Shown: positions 9,789 through 24,394, counted from the first letter of the stretch. The stretch: 64,000 bases of DNA from Mesorhizobium sp. Root554 (GCF_001427025.1 NZ_LMGA01000001.1:2139941-2203940); one strand, 5' to 3'. Made by a program: numbers and translations. Notes: a model not told the origin generated them from the letters alone.

Positions 9789-9929
9789 GGTTTGCGCTTA
9801 CCGCCTCAGCCGCTTTCTGTCCAACTCTATCGCCCCGCCGTCACGACCGGCAACAGCTTTCAACGCTCCGTTAACCATCGCCGTTTACGGTTCGGTAAGT
9901 ATGGCGCGTGCGCCGAAGCAGTGGTGAAC

Positions 9930-11663
9930 ATGTCGCGGGCCCAGCCTGAACACAAAAGCGGTCGAAACGGCTCGGCGCCCTGCGTGCTGTTGCTGGCAGC
10001 GGGCGTTTTTGCGCTCGCGCAGCCTTCGCTGCTTTATGCTCAGGACAGCGGCCTGCGCGGCGCGATGACCGACCCCCTGCGGCTCTACGGCAGGCAGCCG
10101 ACCGGAACACAGGCCGCGCCGGTCGATCCGCTGCCGGCGTTGCCCGGCACGATGGCAGCGCCGGCCTATCAGCCAAGCAGCCCCGGCGCGACGCCCGACA
10201 CAACCGGCGATCCAGCAACGGCGGCAGCGCCCGAAGACCCGCTGGCGGCGTTCGAGGATGCCGGCGCTGCCGCACCCATTCCCCAACGCCGTCCCGGTTC
10301 TGCCACGCGCGCCAGCAATTCGACGACTGCGGTTGACGAAGCGGACACGACGGCCAGCACCGCCGACACGACCGTCGATGCCAATACCGCCTCCGCCGCG
10401 GCGGAGGAAAAAGAGAACGAAAACGGCAATCTGCGCGCCGCAACGGTGGATTCCGAATTGCGCGAGCCGCTCGATCCGGGCGCCGAACGCACCGGCTCGA
10501 TCGACGGCAGGGCGGCGAAGCGCGACGAGGAGCCGTTCGCTGCGGTCGGCATCAGGTTCGGCAGCTTCATACTGAAGCCGACGCTGGAGGAAGGCATCAC
10601 CGCCAGTTCGAACGCCAACTCAAGCAATTCGGGCAAACCCGGCGTACTTTCGGAGACCACGTTGCGCTTCGAGGCCGCAACCGACTGGGAGCGGAATTCC
10701 GCGCTCATCAGCGGTTACGGCACCTATCGCAAGTCACTTTCGGGCGAGGAGATCGAGGAAACGAAAGGCCGCATCGACGGCACGTTGAACATCGATCTCG
10801 ACAAGGAGCTTCGCGCCATCGCCAAGCTCGGTTACGAGCGCGCGCCGGAATCCGCCTCGTCGCCGGTGATCATTTCAGGCACGGCCTCGCAGCCGCTGCG
10901 GCAGACCTTCGACGGAAGCCTCGGGCTGGAAAAAAATGTCGGCAAAGCGCGCTTCGGCATCACCGGCGCGGTCGAGCATGAGGACTATGGCGACGCCGAG
11001 CTTTCAATGGGGGGAACGCTTTCCCAGAAGGAACGGAACTTCACGCTCTATTCGACCCGGCTGCGCGGCGGATACGAGATTTCCCCGGCCATCACGCCAT
11101 TCGCCGAACTGGAGCTGGGTCGCCGCGTCTACGACATGCGCACCGACCTCAACGGTTACGAACGCTCGGCCACCCGTGTCGGCGGCCGCGCCGGCGTCGA
11201 GCTCGACATGGGCGAAAAGCTCGGCGGCGAATTCTCCGCCGGCTGGCTCCGGGAAACGCTGGATGACGACAGGCTCGATCCAGTCGCCGGCGCCACCCTC
11301 AATGCCGATTTGCGCTGGTCGCCGCAACGCGGCACCACGGTCGGCTTGAACGGCACCACTACGGTCGAGGGCACCACCAGCGCCGGCGAGAGCGGTTCGA
11401 TCCTCTATGCCAGCCGCCTTTCCGTCGAACGCGAGATTCGCGCCAACCTGACCGGAACCGCCATTCTCGGCGCCGACTGGCGCGACTATGTCGGCTCCAA
11501 TGGCCATGATCTGACGCTGAGCGCCGAGGCCGGGTTGACCTGGTGGATCAACCGCTATGTCGGACTGACGACGCGGGCGCGGCATGAGCGGCTCAAGAGC
11601 AATTTGCCGGACCGCGACGCCACCACCAACAGCATCTTCGTCGGCATGAAGCTGCAGCGCTAG
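9930..11663 (+). CDS. Outer membrane beta-barrel protein (BBP2-like)
   Basis: A 577-residue exported protein. A signal peptide (LLLAAGVFALAQPSLLYAQD) is followed by a low-complexity Pro/Ala/Thr/Asp-rich region to about residue 190, then a C-terminal half of alternating amphipathic strands (GSFILKPTLEEGITASSNAN, LRGGYEISPAITPFAELELG, ATRVGGRAGVELDMGEKLGG) ending in FVGMKLQR, as in outer-membrane barrels of the beta-barrel BBP2 family common in Rhizobiales. The ligand or role is unknown. The start at 9930 is chosen because it leads directly into the signal peptide. Confidence 0.78.
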   Translation: MSRAQPEHKSGRNGSAPCVLLLAAGVFALAQPSLLYAQDSGLRGAMTDPLRLYGRQPTGTQAAPVDPLPALPGTMAAPAYQPSSPGATPDTTGDPATAAAPEDPLAAFEDAGAAAPIPQRRPGSATRASNSTTAVDEADTTASTADTTVDANTASAAAEEKENENGNLRAATVDSELREPLDPGAERTGSIDGRAAKRDEEPFAAVGIRFGSFILKPTLEEGITASSNANSSNSGKPGVLSETTLRFEAATDWERNSALISGYGTYRKSLSGEEIEETKGRIDGTLNIDLDKELRAIAKLGYERAPESASSPVIISGTASQPLRQTFDGSLGLEKNVGKARFGITGAVEHEDYGDAELSMGGTLSQKERNFTLYSTRLRGGYEISPAITPFAELELGRRVYDMRTDLNGYERSATRVGGRAGVELDMGEKLGGEFSAGWLRETLDDDRLDPVAGATLNADLRWSPQRGTTVGLNGTTTVEGTTSAGESGSILYASRLSVEREIRANLTGTAILGADWRDYVGSNGHDLTLSAEAGLTWWINRYVGLTTRARHERLKSNLPDRDATTNSIFVGMKLQR

Positions 11664-11673
11664 CAGCCGCCGC

Positions 11674-12579
11674 TCACTCCGCCGCGGACTTGCGCCCTTC
11701 CGGTTTCAGCTCGCTCAGCAGCGTGCGGATGACGTCCGCCATGCTATGGTTCATGTCGCTGCGCGACAGCGCGAAGGCGACATTGGCTTCGACGAAGCCT
11801 TCCGGCGACCCGCAGTCGAAGGTCCTGCCCTGATAGTGGTAGCCGTAGAAGCCCTGCTGCTGGTGCAGCTTGAGCATCGCATCGGTAAGCTGGATCTCGT
11901 TGCCGGCGCCCTTCTCCTGGCTTTCGAGAATGGAGAAAATCTCCGGCTGCAGGATATAGCGTCCGTTGATGTAGAGATTGGACGGCGCCGTGCCCTTCGC
12001 CGGCTTCTCCACCATCTTGGTGATGCTGAAGCCCGTATGGGCATCCTCGCCACGCCCGACGATGCCGTATTTGTGGGTCTCGGACGGATCGCACTCCTCG
12101 ACCGCGATGATGCTGCCGCCGGTCTTGTCGTAAAGATCGACCATATCCTTCATGCAGCCATGATCGGGCAACGTAATCATGTCCGGCAACAAAAGCGCGA
12201 ACGGCTCGTTGCCGACCAGTTCGCGCGCGCACCACACGGCATGGCCGAGGCCCAGAGGTTCCTGCTGGCGGGTAAAGCTGGTCTGGCCCGCCATCGGTTG
12301 CAACCCCTGCAGCTTCGCCAATTGGTCGGTCTTGCCGCGCTGCGACAGCGTATGGTTGAGCTCGAACTGGATGTCGAAATGATCCTCGATGACCGCCTTG
12401 TTGCGGCCGGTGACGAAGATGAAATGCTCGATGCCCGCTTCCCGCGCCTCGTCGACGACATACTGGATGACGGGCCGGTCCACGACGGTCAGCATCTCCT
12501 TCGGAATGGCCTTGGTGGCGGGTAGGAACCGCGTTCCCAGGCCTGCGACGGGAAAAACTGCCTTGCGAACTTTTTTCAT
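11674..12579 (-). CDS. galU: UTP-glucose-1-phosphate uridylyltransferase
   Basis: Makes UDP-glucose for exopolysaccharide and lipopolysaccharide synthesis; the rhizobial orthologue is often called exoN. The 301-residue protein has the nucleotidyltransferase N-terminus [20 protein letters not shown], the PKEM lysine region, [15 protein letters not shown], and the C-terminal [20 protein letters not shown] motif of GalU. It is convergent with the preceding barrel gene, with 10 bases between the stops. Confidence 0.95.
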   Translation of the reverse strand: MKKVRKAVFPVAGLGTRFLPATKAIPKEMLTVVDRPVIQYVVDEAREAGIEHFIFVTGRNKAVIEDHFDIQFELNHTLSQRGKTDQLAKLQGLQPMAGQTSFTRQQEPLGLGHAVWCARELVGNEPFALLLPDMITLPDHGCMKDMVDLYDKTGGSIIAVEECDPSETHKYGIVGRGEDAHTGFSITKMVEKPAKGTAPSNLYINGRYILQPEIFSILESQEKGAGNEIQLTDAMLKLHQQQGFYGYHYQGRTFDCGSPEGFVEANVAFALSRSDMNHSMADVIRTLLSELKPEGRKSAAE

Positions 12580-12788
12580 GAGCCAATTATCCGTTTGATA
12601 TTGTTATGGGGCAACCCGAATTCGGGGACATTATCACGCCGAAATTGAGGAATAGCGAATGCACAATGGATATCTTGCAGGCGACAAAAGCGTGAGCGCG
12701 CTTTTTGTTCCGGGGAACACCATGGTAAACCAATTGCTAACCGGCATAGGCGATGAATGATCTTCCTGCGATGAAGAAGGAGGAAAAA

Positions 12789-14015
12789 ATGTCCGCTCGC
12801 ACCGCCGCTCAGCGCCTGACCGGCATTCTAGTCGCCGCCGGTCTGTCGCTCGCTTTCGTCCTGCCGAGCGGCGTCGCCCGGGCCGACGCCGGCTTCCGCA
12901 ACTGGATCGCCAGCTTCCGTTCGATCGCCATGCAGAGCGGCGTCTCCGGCGCGATCTACGACCGCGCCTTCCGCGGCATCAGCGATGTCGATCCCGAAGT
13001 GCTCGAAAAGGCGCGCTACCAGCCCGAATTCAAGGCGGAGGCCTGGGACTATTTTGACAATCGCGTGCATGAGGATTCGATCGCCAACGGCCGCGCCATG
13101 GCGCGAAAGTGGAAGCCATGGCTTGACCGGATCGAGCAGCGTTTCGGCGTCGACCGCTATGTCCTGCTCGCCATCTGGTCGATGGAATCGAATTACGGCG
13201 AAATCCTCAAGCGCGACGACGTGATGCGCAACGTCGTGCGCTCGCTCGCGACCCTCGGCTATGCGGACAAGAAGCGGGCAAAGTTCGCGCGCACGCAGTT
13301 GATCGCAGCCCTGAAAATCCTCCAGAGTGGCGATATAGACGAAAGCCATCTCAGCGGCTCATGGGCAGGGGCCATGGGACACACCCAGTTCATTCCAACG
13401 AGCTATCAGGCCTATGCGGTCGATATGGATGGCAACGGCAAGCGCGACATCTGGAACTCGGTGCCCGATGCGCTGGCCACCGCCGCCAACCTTCTGCGCA
13501 AGAATGGCTGGCAGGCCGGCAAGACATGGGGTTACGAGGTCAAGCTTCCGGAAGGAAGGAAATTCCCGTCCGGCTCGATGTCGGTGGCCAAATGGCAGGC
13601 CTTGGGGTTGACCCGTGTCAGCGGCAAGGCTTTTCCGCACTCGTCCGACCGCGCCGAGCTGAAACTCCCCGGCGGCAGGAGTGGTCCGGCCTTCCTCGTC
13701 ATCAAGAATTTCTCGGTCATCAAGCGCTACAACAACGCCGATAAATATGCCTTTGCCGTCGGCCTTCTTGCCGACGAGATCGCCGGTTACGGTGGACTGG
13801 TCAATGACTGGAGCCGGCCTTTCACCAAGCTGACCTTCGTCGAAAAGCAGGAATTGCAGCAGCGTCTTTCCGACCATGGTTATTACACCGGCAAGTTCGA
13901 CGGCAAGATCGGCGAAGGGTCGAAAGCCGCCATCATGTCCTTCCAGGCGCAGGCGGGCTTGACCCAGGATGGGCATCCGAGCATGGAAGTGCTCAAGTGG
14001 CTGCGGAAAAAATAG
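12789..14015 (+). CDS. Lytic murein transglycosylase with peptidoglycan-binding domain (MltB/SltB type)
   Basis: Cleaves glycan strands of peptidoglycan in the periplasm. The 408-residue protein has a signal peptide (about 1-33), a transglycosylase domain with the catalytic glutamate in IWSMESNYGEILKR, and the GSWAGAMGHTQFIPTSY motif of the SltB/MltB family. A C-terminal PG_binding_1 domain (LQQRLSDHGYYTGKFDGKIG) follows. The start at 12789 is chosen because AAGGAGGAAAAA, an excellent ribosome binding site, lies just upstream; earlier in-frame ATGs at 12753 and 12771 overlap or precede that site. Confidence 0.92.
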   Translation: MSARTAAQRLTGILVAAGLSLAFVLPSGVARADAGFRNWIASFRSIAMQSGVSGAIYDRAFRGISDVDPEVLEKARYQPEFKAEAWDYFDNRVHEDSIANGRAMARKWKPWLDRIEQRFGVDRYVLLAIWSMESNYGEILKRDDVMRNVVRSLATLGYADKKRAKFARTQLIAALKILQSGDIDESHLSGSWAGAMGHTQFIPTSYQAYAVDMDGNGKRDIWNSVPDALATAANLLRKNGWQAGKTWGYEVKLPEGRKFPSGSMSVAKWQALGLTRVSGKAFPHSSDRAELKLPGGRSGPAFLVIKNFSVIKRYNNADKYAFAVGLLADEIAGYGGLVNDWSRPFTKLTFVEKQELQQRLSDHGYYTGKFDGKIGEGSKAAIMSFQAQAGLTQDGHPSMEVLKWLRKK

Positions 14016-14037
14016 CCACGGCTGAGGGAGGAACTGT

Positions 14038-15237
14038 TTGAGATCGGCGCGTATCCGAAAAATCGCATTTCGCGTGCCGATCCTGCTGTTCGCTGCTGCC
14101 GTTCTGGTGGCAGCCGCCTTCACTGCTTTCGACAGTTCTGCATTCGCCCAGGAACGTGACTATTACCGTCCCTGGTCGTTGCGCGACCTCCTCTTCAGGA
14201 ACCGAAACGAATTTCCGGAACCGCCACCCCCTTACAGGCCGAAAGCCAAGGCCAAGGTCCGCAAGGCAGCGCCTGTCGAACCGAAAATTCCCGTGGTGGA
14301 AAAGGCGGCGGACGCCCGCACCGTGCTCGTCGTCGGCGACTTCATGGCCAGCGGTCTTGCCGAGGGGCTCGACGCCGTTTTCGCCGACAATCCCGCTATC
14401 CGGATAGTGGACGAGGGCAAAGGCTCGTCCGGCCTGGTGCGGCTGGATGTCTATGACTGGCCGGGCGGCGTCAAGACGCTGATCGAGGCCGAGAAGCCGG
14501 CCGTCGTCCTCGTCATGGTCGGCTCGAACGACCGCCAGCAGATGAAGGTCGGCGATGCGCGCGAGCCGGCGCGCAGCGAGCGCTGGACCAAGGAATACGA
14601 AACGCGCGCGGCAGCGCTGGGCGAGGCGATTGCCTCGACCAAGGTTCCCTATCTGTGGGTCGGCATGCCGGCCTTTAGGGTCGGCACCATGACATCCGAC
14701 ATGCTGGCCTTCAACGATATCTACCGTTCCGCCGCCGAAGGCGCCGGCGGCGAGTTCGTCGATGTCTGGGATGGCTTCGTCGACGAGGACGGCGTCTTCG
14801 TCAGCACCGGTCCCGACGTCAACGGCCAGCCGGTGCGGCTGCGTTCCGACGACGGCATCAACATGACACGCGCCGGCAAGCGCAAGCTGGCCTTCTACGC
14901 CGAAAAACCGTTGATGAAACTGTTGGGAATTGCGGCGCCGGCTGGCGCGGCAACAGCGCTTCCGGAAATTTCTCCGACCGGCAAACCTGCCGAGCCATTC
15001 GTGCCCGCGACGGTTGATCGCACGCCGCCGATTTCCCTGAACGATCCGGCGCTGGACGGCGGCGCCGAACTGCTTGGCGCAGAACCCGCCGGCAAGACCG
15101 AACAGCCTACGCCGGCGAAAAAGCTGGCCGAAAACCCCTCGCCCGGACGCGCCGACGATTTTTCCTGGCCGCCCAGGCAAACGCCTGCGAAGACGGCGGC
15201 CACTTCGGGCGACAAGACGACGGCGATCAAGCGCTAG
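14038..15237 (+). CDS. Periplasmic SGNH-hydrolase-fold protein (DUF459 type)
   Basis: A 399-residue protein starting at TTG, 22 bases after the transglycosylase stop, with GAGGGAGGAA just upstream. A signal peptide ends at FDSSAFAQE. The central part is an SGNH/GDSL-like domain: VVGDFMASGLAEGL (block I), VVLVMVGSNDRQQ (block III, GSND) and a late GINMTRAGKRKLAFYAE. DUF459 members in Rhizobiales are probably involved in acyl or polysaccharide modification of the cell envelope. The Pro-rich C-terminal tail (about 300-399) is low complexity. It is likely cotranscribed with the transglycosylase. Confidence 0.8.
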   Translation: MRSARIRKIAFRVPILLFAAAVLVAAAFTAFDSSAFAQERDYYRPWSLRDLLFRNRNEFPEPPPPYRPKAKAKVRKAAPVEPKIPVVEKAADARTVLVVGDFMASGLAEGLDAVFADNPAIRIVDEGKGSSGLVRLDVYDWPGGVKTLIEAEKPAVVLVMVGSNDRQQMKVGDAREPARSERWTKEYETRAAALGEAIASTKVPYLWVGMPAFRVGTMTSDMLAFNDIYRSAAEGAGGEFVDVWDGFVDEDGVFVSTGPDVNGQPVRLRSDDGINMTRAGKRKLAFYAEKPLMKLLGIAAPAGAATALPEISPTGKPAEPFVPATVDRTPPISLNDPALDGGAELLGAEPAGKTEQPTPAKKLAENPSPGRADDFSWPPRQTPAKTAATSGDKTTAIKR

Positions 15238-15256
15238 AGGAATCAGGTGCTGCTGC

Positions 15257-16711
15257 TCAGCGCGGCAGGACCGATGCCCCCATCAGCGCCTCGTCGATGG
15301 AGTGAGCCGCCTGCCGGCCTTCGCGGATTGCCCAGACCACGAGCGACTGACCGCGCCGCACATCTCCGGCGGCGTAGAGCTTTTCGACGTTGGTCTTGTA
15401 GTCGAGGTCGTTGGCGCCGACATTCTTCGACCGGCGGCTGTCCGTGGCGACCTCCAGCGAGCCTTCCAGTTCCGACAGGATACCCTTGCCCAGCGGCCCG
15501 GCAAAGCCGATGGCGATGAAGGCGAGGTCGGCGCGGATGACGAATTCGGTGCCGGCGACCGGCTTGCGCTTGTCGTCGACTTCGCAGCAGCGGACGCCGG
15601 TCAGTTCACCGTCCTCGCCGATGAATTCCAGCGTCGCAACCTGGAACTCGCGCTCCGCGCCCTCGGCCTGGCTGGACGAGGTGCGCATCTTGGTCGCCCA
15701 ATAGGGCCACACGGCGAGCTTGTCTTCCTTTTCCGGCGGCTGCGGGCGGATGTCCAGCTGGGTGACGCGCACCGCGCCCTGGCGGAACGCCGTGCCGACG
15801 CAATCGGAAGCGGTATCGCCGCCGCCGACCACGACGACATGCTTGCCACCGGCGACGATCGGCTTCGACGGCCATGCGACGGACTGGATATCCTCGCCGC
15901 CGACGCGCTTGTTCTGCTGCACCAGATAGGGCATCGCATCGTAAACGCCTTGCAGGTTGTCGCCCGGAATGCCGGCCATACGCGGCGTTTCGGAACCGCC
16001 GCAATAGAGCACGGCGTCGTAGTCCGAGAGCAATTCCGCCACCGGCTTGTCGACCCCGACATTGACGCCGCAGAAGAAGGTGACCCCCTCGCCGCTCATC
16101 TGCTCGACGCGCCGGTCGATATAGTGCTTTTCAATCTTGAAGTCGGGAATGCCGTAGCGCATCAGCCCGCCCGGCCGGCTTTCGCGCTCGTAGACATGAA
16201 CCTCGTGGCCCGCGCGCCCCAATTGTTGCGCCGCGGCCATGCCAGCCGGACCGGAGCCGATGACGGCGACGCGCTTGCCGGTCTTTTTCTCCGGTGGATA
16301 GGGCCGGATGTGGCCGGTCTCGTAGGCCTTGTCGGCAATCGCCTGCTCAACCGTCTTGATGGCGACCGGAATGTCCTCGAGGTTCAGCGTGCAGGCCTCT
16401 TCGCAAGGCGCGGGGCAGATGCGGCCGGTGAATTCGGGAAAATTGTTGGTCGAATGCAGATTGCGGATCGCCGCGTCCCAGTCGCCGCTGTAGACGAGGT
16501 CGTTCCAGTCGGGGATCTGGTTGTGAATCGGACAGCCGGTCGGCCCGTGGCAGAACGGAATGCCGCAATCCATGCAGCGCGCGGCCTGTTTCTCGACCTC
16601 TTTATCCGACATCGGCAACGTGAATTCGCGAAAATGGCGAATGCGGTCTGAGGCCGGCTGGTACTTGTGAACCTGCCGGTCGATCTCGAGAAAACCTGTA
16701 ACCTTGCCCAT
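15257..16711 (-). CDS. gltD: Glutamate synthase (NADPH) small subunit
   Basis: Delivers electrons from NADPH to the large subunit for conversion of 2-oxoglutarate and glutamine to two glutamates. The 484-residue protein has the N-terminal iron-sulfur cysteines (CMDCGIPFCH, CPAPCEEAC), a FAD motif VIGSGPAGMAAAQQL and the NADPH motif VVGGGDTASDC. The start at 16711 gives the canonical MGKVTGFLEIDRQ N-terminus; 54 bases of in-frame sequence upstream are not expected to be translated. gltB lies 143 bases upstream on the same strand. Confidence 0.96.
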   Translation of the reverse strand: MGKVTGFLEIDRQVHKYQPASDRIRHFREFTLPMSDKEVEKQAARCMDCGIPFCHGPTGCPIHNQIPDWNDLVYSGDWDAAIRNLHSTNNFPEFTGRICPAPCEEACTLNLEDIPVAIKTVEQAIADKAYETGHIRPYPPEKKTGKRVAVIGSGPAGMAAAQQLGRAGHEVHVYERESRPGGLMRYGIPDFKIEKHYIDRRVEQMSGEGVTFFCGVNVGVDKPVAELLSDYDAVLYCGGSETPRMAGIPGDNLQGVYDAMPYLVQQNKRVGGEDIQSVAWPSKPIVAGGKHVVVVGGGDTASDCVGTAFRQGAVRVTQLDIRPQPPEKEDKLAVWPYWATKMRTSSSQAEGAEREFQVATLEFIGEDGELTGVRCCEVDDKRKPVAGTEFVIRADLAFIAIGFAGPLGKGILSELEGSLEVATDSRRSKNVGANDLDYKTNVEKLYAAGDVRRGQSLVVWAIREGRQAAHSIDEALMGASVLPR

Positions 16712-16854
16712 AGTCAGTTCCTGCAATCCTGGGGCGGGCCTTGCCGCCGCACCCGTTATCCCCATAAGGCCGCTGTTGCAACCTTGCCGGTCGGGCGCTG
16801 GAAGTGTTGTCGGTAAGAACGCTGACGCAAGCCCTGGCTTGCGGCGGCGTCGAG

Positions 16855-21582
<4,728 letters not shown>

Positions 21583-22067
21583 CGTCCTGTCCTCCGTTCC
21601 GCGCCATTCAGGCGCTTGCATTCAATGGGAAACGAATGCTTCCCATGTCCTGTCATGCACGTCCTGCTGAATCACTGCCCAGACTGCCGGGCCGGGCGTC
21701 GCGCCGCTCCCGAGCAGCGATCTTCGGTCCATATAGCACTCACGGCAAAGCCGGACAGGTGTCGTACACCATCCCGGCGCGATCCAGCACGCTAAATAAG
21801 ACAGCATTGCTGTCCTAAATTCATATTGCAGAATTCACCCTTTGCTACAAGACCGATTCACAAAAATCACGCCCCTCTCACGACATAAAATGTCCCAAAA
21901 ATTGGACTCTCGATATTTTTCATGCGCCACCAGCATGCTGTTCGCTTTTTGGGATTTATGGGCAGCGCCGCGCTGTTTTCGGGCTCTCGTTCTCGCCATG
22001 TGCCGCCCTTGCTAAATGTGCCGGAAGCTGGTCAACCTCGCCGATCTTTACAACAGATCGATGATCC
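21583..22067. other. Intergenic region between divergent gltB and threonine-aldolase-like genes
   Basis: This 485-base stretch has no convincing gene. It is AT-richer than its neighbours around 21790-21960 and must hold the promoters of both genes. A short perfect inverted repeat GACAGC-ATT-GCTGTC lies at 21800-21814 and could be an operator for gltB. No riboswitch pattern was recognised. Confidence 0.5.
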
Positions 22068-23129
22068 ATGTTCTTCGCTTCCGACAACTGGGCCGGCGTT
22101 CATCCAGCCATAGCGGATGCCCTGTCCGCCAATTCAACCGGCTTCTCAGCGGCTTATGGCAATGGCGAGCTGGACAAGGCAGTGGCCGAGCGGTTCAACG
22201 AAATCTTCGAGCGCGAGGTCGCCGTCTTCTTCGTCGCCACCGGCACGGCGGCCAATGTGCTCTCGCTGGCGGCCTACAACAGGCCGGGCGGGATTGTCTT
22301 CTGCCACCGCGAAGCGCATGTCATCGAAGACGAGTGCGGCGCGCTGGAATATCTCGGCAGCGCCCGCCTGCAACCCGTCGATGGAAACCTCGGCCGTATC
22401 GACCCCGGCAATCTGGAGCGGGCGCTGCGCCGGTATGAGCCGGAATCCGTTCATGCCGGCAGGCCGATGGCCGTCACCGTCACCCAGTCGACGGAGGCCG
22501 GCACGGTCTACGCGCTCGACGACATCGACGCGATCTCCGCATTGGCAAAGGCGCACCGCCTGCCGCTGCATATGGATGGCGCGCGCCTGGCCAACGCGCT
22601 GGCGGCGCTTGGCGCCACCCCGGCCGAGATGACCTGGAAGCGCGGCGTCGATATCCTCTCCTTCGGCGGCACCAAGAACGGCTGCTGGTGCGCCGAGGCA
22701 ATCGTCCTATTTGACACCGGCCTCGCGCGTGAGATGGCCTTCCTGCGCAAGCGGGCCGGCCAGCTTTTCTCCAAATCGCGTTTCGTCGCCGCCCAGTTCG
22801 ACGCCTATCTGAAAGACGGCCTCTGGCTGGAAACGGCCAATCATTCGAATGCCATGGCCGCCAAGCTCGCGGAGGTCCTTGAGCAATCGCCGGTATCGCG
22901 GCTGGCGTGGCGGCCGCAGTCGAACGAGGTGTTCGCGATCATCAGGACCGGCGCAGCCGGGAAACTGAAGGCGGCGGGCGCCGCTTTCTACGACTGGCAG
23001 AAGCCGCAAGGTTTTGATGGCAACATCGCCGAGGACGAAGCGCTCTATCGCTTCGTCACCTCCTTCGCCACGAAGCCGCAGGACGTTGCCCAATTCGCCG
23101 CCATACTGGGTTCGGAACGTGCGGCATAG
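22068..23129 (+). CDS. Low-specificity L-threonine aldolase / beta-eliminating lyase family protein
   Basis: A 353-residue PLP fold-type I enzyme that should cleave L-threonine or allo-threonine to glycine and acetaldehyde. Recognisable parts are FASDNWAGVHPAI at the N-terminus, the PLP-stacking histidine region FCHREAHVIEDECGALE, LPLHMDGARLANAL with the PLP-binding Asp, and the Schiff-base Lys in FGGTKNGCWCAEA. Length and motif spacing fit the threonine aldolase family. No strong ribosome binding site precedes the ATG. Confidence 0.88.
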   Translation: MFFASDNWAGVHPAIADALSANSTGFSAAYGNGELDKAVAERFNEIFEREVAVFFVATGTAANVLSLAAYNRPGGIVFCHREAHVIEDECGALEYLGSARLQPVDGNLGRIDPGNLERALRRYEPESVHAGRPMAVTVTQSTEAGTVYALDDIDAISALAKAHRLPLHMDGARLANALAALGATPAEMTWKRGVDILSFGGTKNGCWCAEAIVLFDTGLAREMAFLRKRAGQLFSKSRFVAAQFDAYLKDGLWLETANHSNAMAAKLAEVLEQSPVSRLAWRPQSNEVFAIIRTGAAGKLKAAGAAFYDWQKPQGFDGNIAEDEALYRFVTSFATKPQDVAQFAAILGSERAA

Positions 23130-23201
23130 GCCATGCCCCGGTCAGTTCGCCACGACAGCGAAGCAGCATACCGGCGCCTGCAAATCACTCCGGAGAGGTC
23201 C

Positions 23202-23462
23202 ATGAAGGCCCGGGACGCCTTCATCAGCCACCGCCACCGGTTTTCGCTGGGCAGCAACGACGAGACCGGCCAGTTCTACCTGTCGATACCGGTCGGCAAC
23301 CGCCTTGCGGACTATGAGGAATATTACGCGCTCACGCCGGAGGAATTTGAACGCTTCCTGCATGACGAAGAGGCGGCCGCCTCCTTTGCCAACCGCTGCC
23401 GCACCCGACAGCTCGACCATCTGCTCGTCGTTCCGCCCGGAAGCGATCGCGGGCAGGGATAG
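23202..23462 (+). CDS. Small hypothetical protein (86 residues)
   Basis: I do not recognise the family. The start at 23202 has GGAGAGG eight bases upstream; an in-frame ATG at 23133 lacks such a site. The product is soluble and acidic in the middle (YEEYYALTPEEFERFLHDEEAAASF), with no membrane segment or signal peptide. It lies 72 bases after the threonine-aldolase gene and may be cotranscribed with it. Confidence 0.6.
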   Translation: MKARDAFISHRHRFSLGSNDETGQFYLSIPVGNRLADYEEYYALTPEEFERFLHDEEAAASFANRCRTRQLDHLLVVPPGSDRGQG

Positions 23463-23469
23463 CGGCGGA

Positions 23470-23497
23470 CAAAAGAAAACGGCGCCTTGCGGCGCCG
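23470..23497 (-). terminator. Rho-independent terminator of hsp20
   Basis: Stem CGGCGCC / GGCGCCG with a 4-base loop. On the minus strand it is followed by GTTTTCTTTTG, so it serves the gene ending at 23523. Confidence 0.75.
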
Positions 23498-23522
23498 CTT
23501 CCGTCTCGGGAGGGAGACCAGT

Positions 23523-23990
23523 TCAGTTCGCGGTTTTCGCCTCGATCTGCTTGGCCTTCGCGGAGGTCGCGGCAATCGCGATCTTGCGGGGCTTCAGCTC
23601 TTCGGGGATGTTGCGCTTCAGATCGATGTGAAGCAGGCCGTTCTTCAGCGCCGCGCCGACGACGTCGACATGATCGGCAAGCTGGAAGCGGCGGTCGAAG
23701 GCGCGCGCGGCAATGCCGCGGTAAAGCACTTCGCTGCCTTCACCGTTCGTCTCGTCCTTGCGGTCGCCCTTGATCGTCAGCACGTTGCGGTGCGCCTCGA
23801 TCGAGATGTCGTCTTCGGCAAAACCGGCGACGGCCATCGAGATCCGGTACGAATCCTCGCCCGTGCGTTCGATGTTGTAGGGCGGATAGCTCTGGCCGCC
23901 TTCCGGCTGCGCGAGCGAGTCAAGCATGGTGAAAAGACGGTCGAAACCAACGGTGGATCGATAAAGCGGGGAAAAATCGACATGACGCAT
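23523..23990 (-). CDS. Small heat-shock protein Hsp20 (IbpA-like)
   Basis: An ATP-independent holdase chaperone. The 155-residue protein begins MRHVDFSPLYRSTVGFDRLF as in rhizobial class A Hsp20s. Its alpha-crystallin domain runs from about residue 36 (YPPYNIERTGEDSYRISMAV) to the AALKNGLLHIDL motif, followed by an IPEELKPRKIAI C-terminal extension. The start at 23990 has AGGAGA upstream; that site may be masked by a ROSE-type hairpin (see separate entry). Confidence 0.92.
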   Translation of the reverse strand: MRHVDFSPLYRSTVGFDRLFTMLDSLAQPEGGQSYPPYNIERTGEDSYRISMAVAGFAEDDISIEAHRNVLTIKGDRKDETNGEGSEVLYRGIAARAFDRRFQLADHVDVVGAALKNGLLHIDLKRNIPEELKPRKIAIAATSAKAKQIEAKTAN

Positions 23991-23991
23991 G

Positions 23992-24090
23992 ATGTGTTCT
24001 CCTGTGAGCAACAAGGTTTGCGTTTGGCCCCGACGGAATCCTGACGGCATCCCGGACAGACCAGCGGCCCCGATATCGGCGGCCGCATCC
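23992..24090 (-). promoter_or_regulatory. Possible ROSE-type RNA thermometer in the hsp20 5' leader
   Basis: On the minus strand the leader just before hsp20 reads TTGCTCACAGGAGAACA, in which TTGCT (24007-24011) can pair imperfectly with the ribosome binding site AGGAG (23999-24003). A U(U/C)GCU segment facing the SD is the hallmark of ROSE elements that control rhizobial small heat-shock genes. Further GC-rich hairpins lie upstream (GCGGCC...GGCCGC). This fits the family by eye, but no folding was computed. Confidence 0.5.
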
Positions 24091-24394
24091 GACATTTGGG
24101 TGCGGCCCGCCGTCGTTTCAAGACTTTTTGCGCGTCTGGACCCACCCTGCTCGATGAACGGGAGATGAACCGACGCTTCGGCCCCCATTCAGGCGCGTCC
24201 GCCTACCCTGCGGCCAACATGGACAAAGCGGCGCTGTATGCGCCGCAGAAGCGAACCGGGTGTAACGTCCCTTCCTCCCGGATCGACAGAGGCCGGAAGT
24301 GCGCATCGGGCGGCTTCCGGCTTTCCTGTTTTCCGTACGGTCTTTGCATTTGGCGCGTTTGCTTCTATCACCGGATAAAGCCATCGAAGCGCCA
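24091..24394. other. Gene-free stretch between hsp20 leader and hydrolase gene
   Basis: About 300 bases with no supported gene. It should hold the hsp20 promoter on the minus strand and the promoter of the hydrolase gene on the plus strand. No repeats or clear operators were seen. Confidence 0.4.

Noticed and set aside
9501..9929. N-terminal extension of the outer-membrane barrel protein
   Set aside because: It overlaps the arabinose-phosphate isomerase gene on the other strand, and the signal peptide begins only after the ATG at 9930.
21583..22067. Riboswitch upstream of the threonine-aldolase-like gene
   Set aside because: I looked for glycine, SAM and lysine riboswitch core patterns by eye and saw none.
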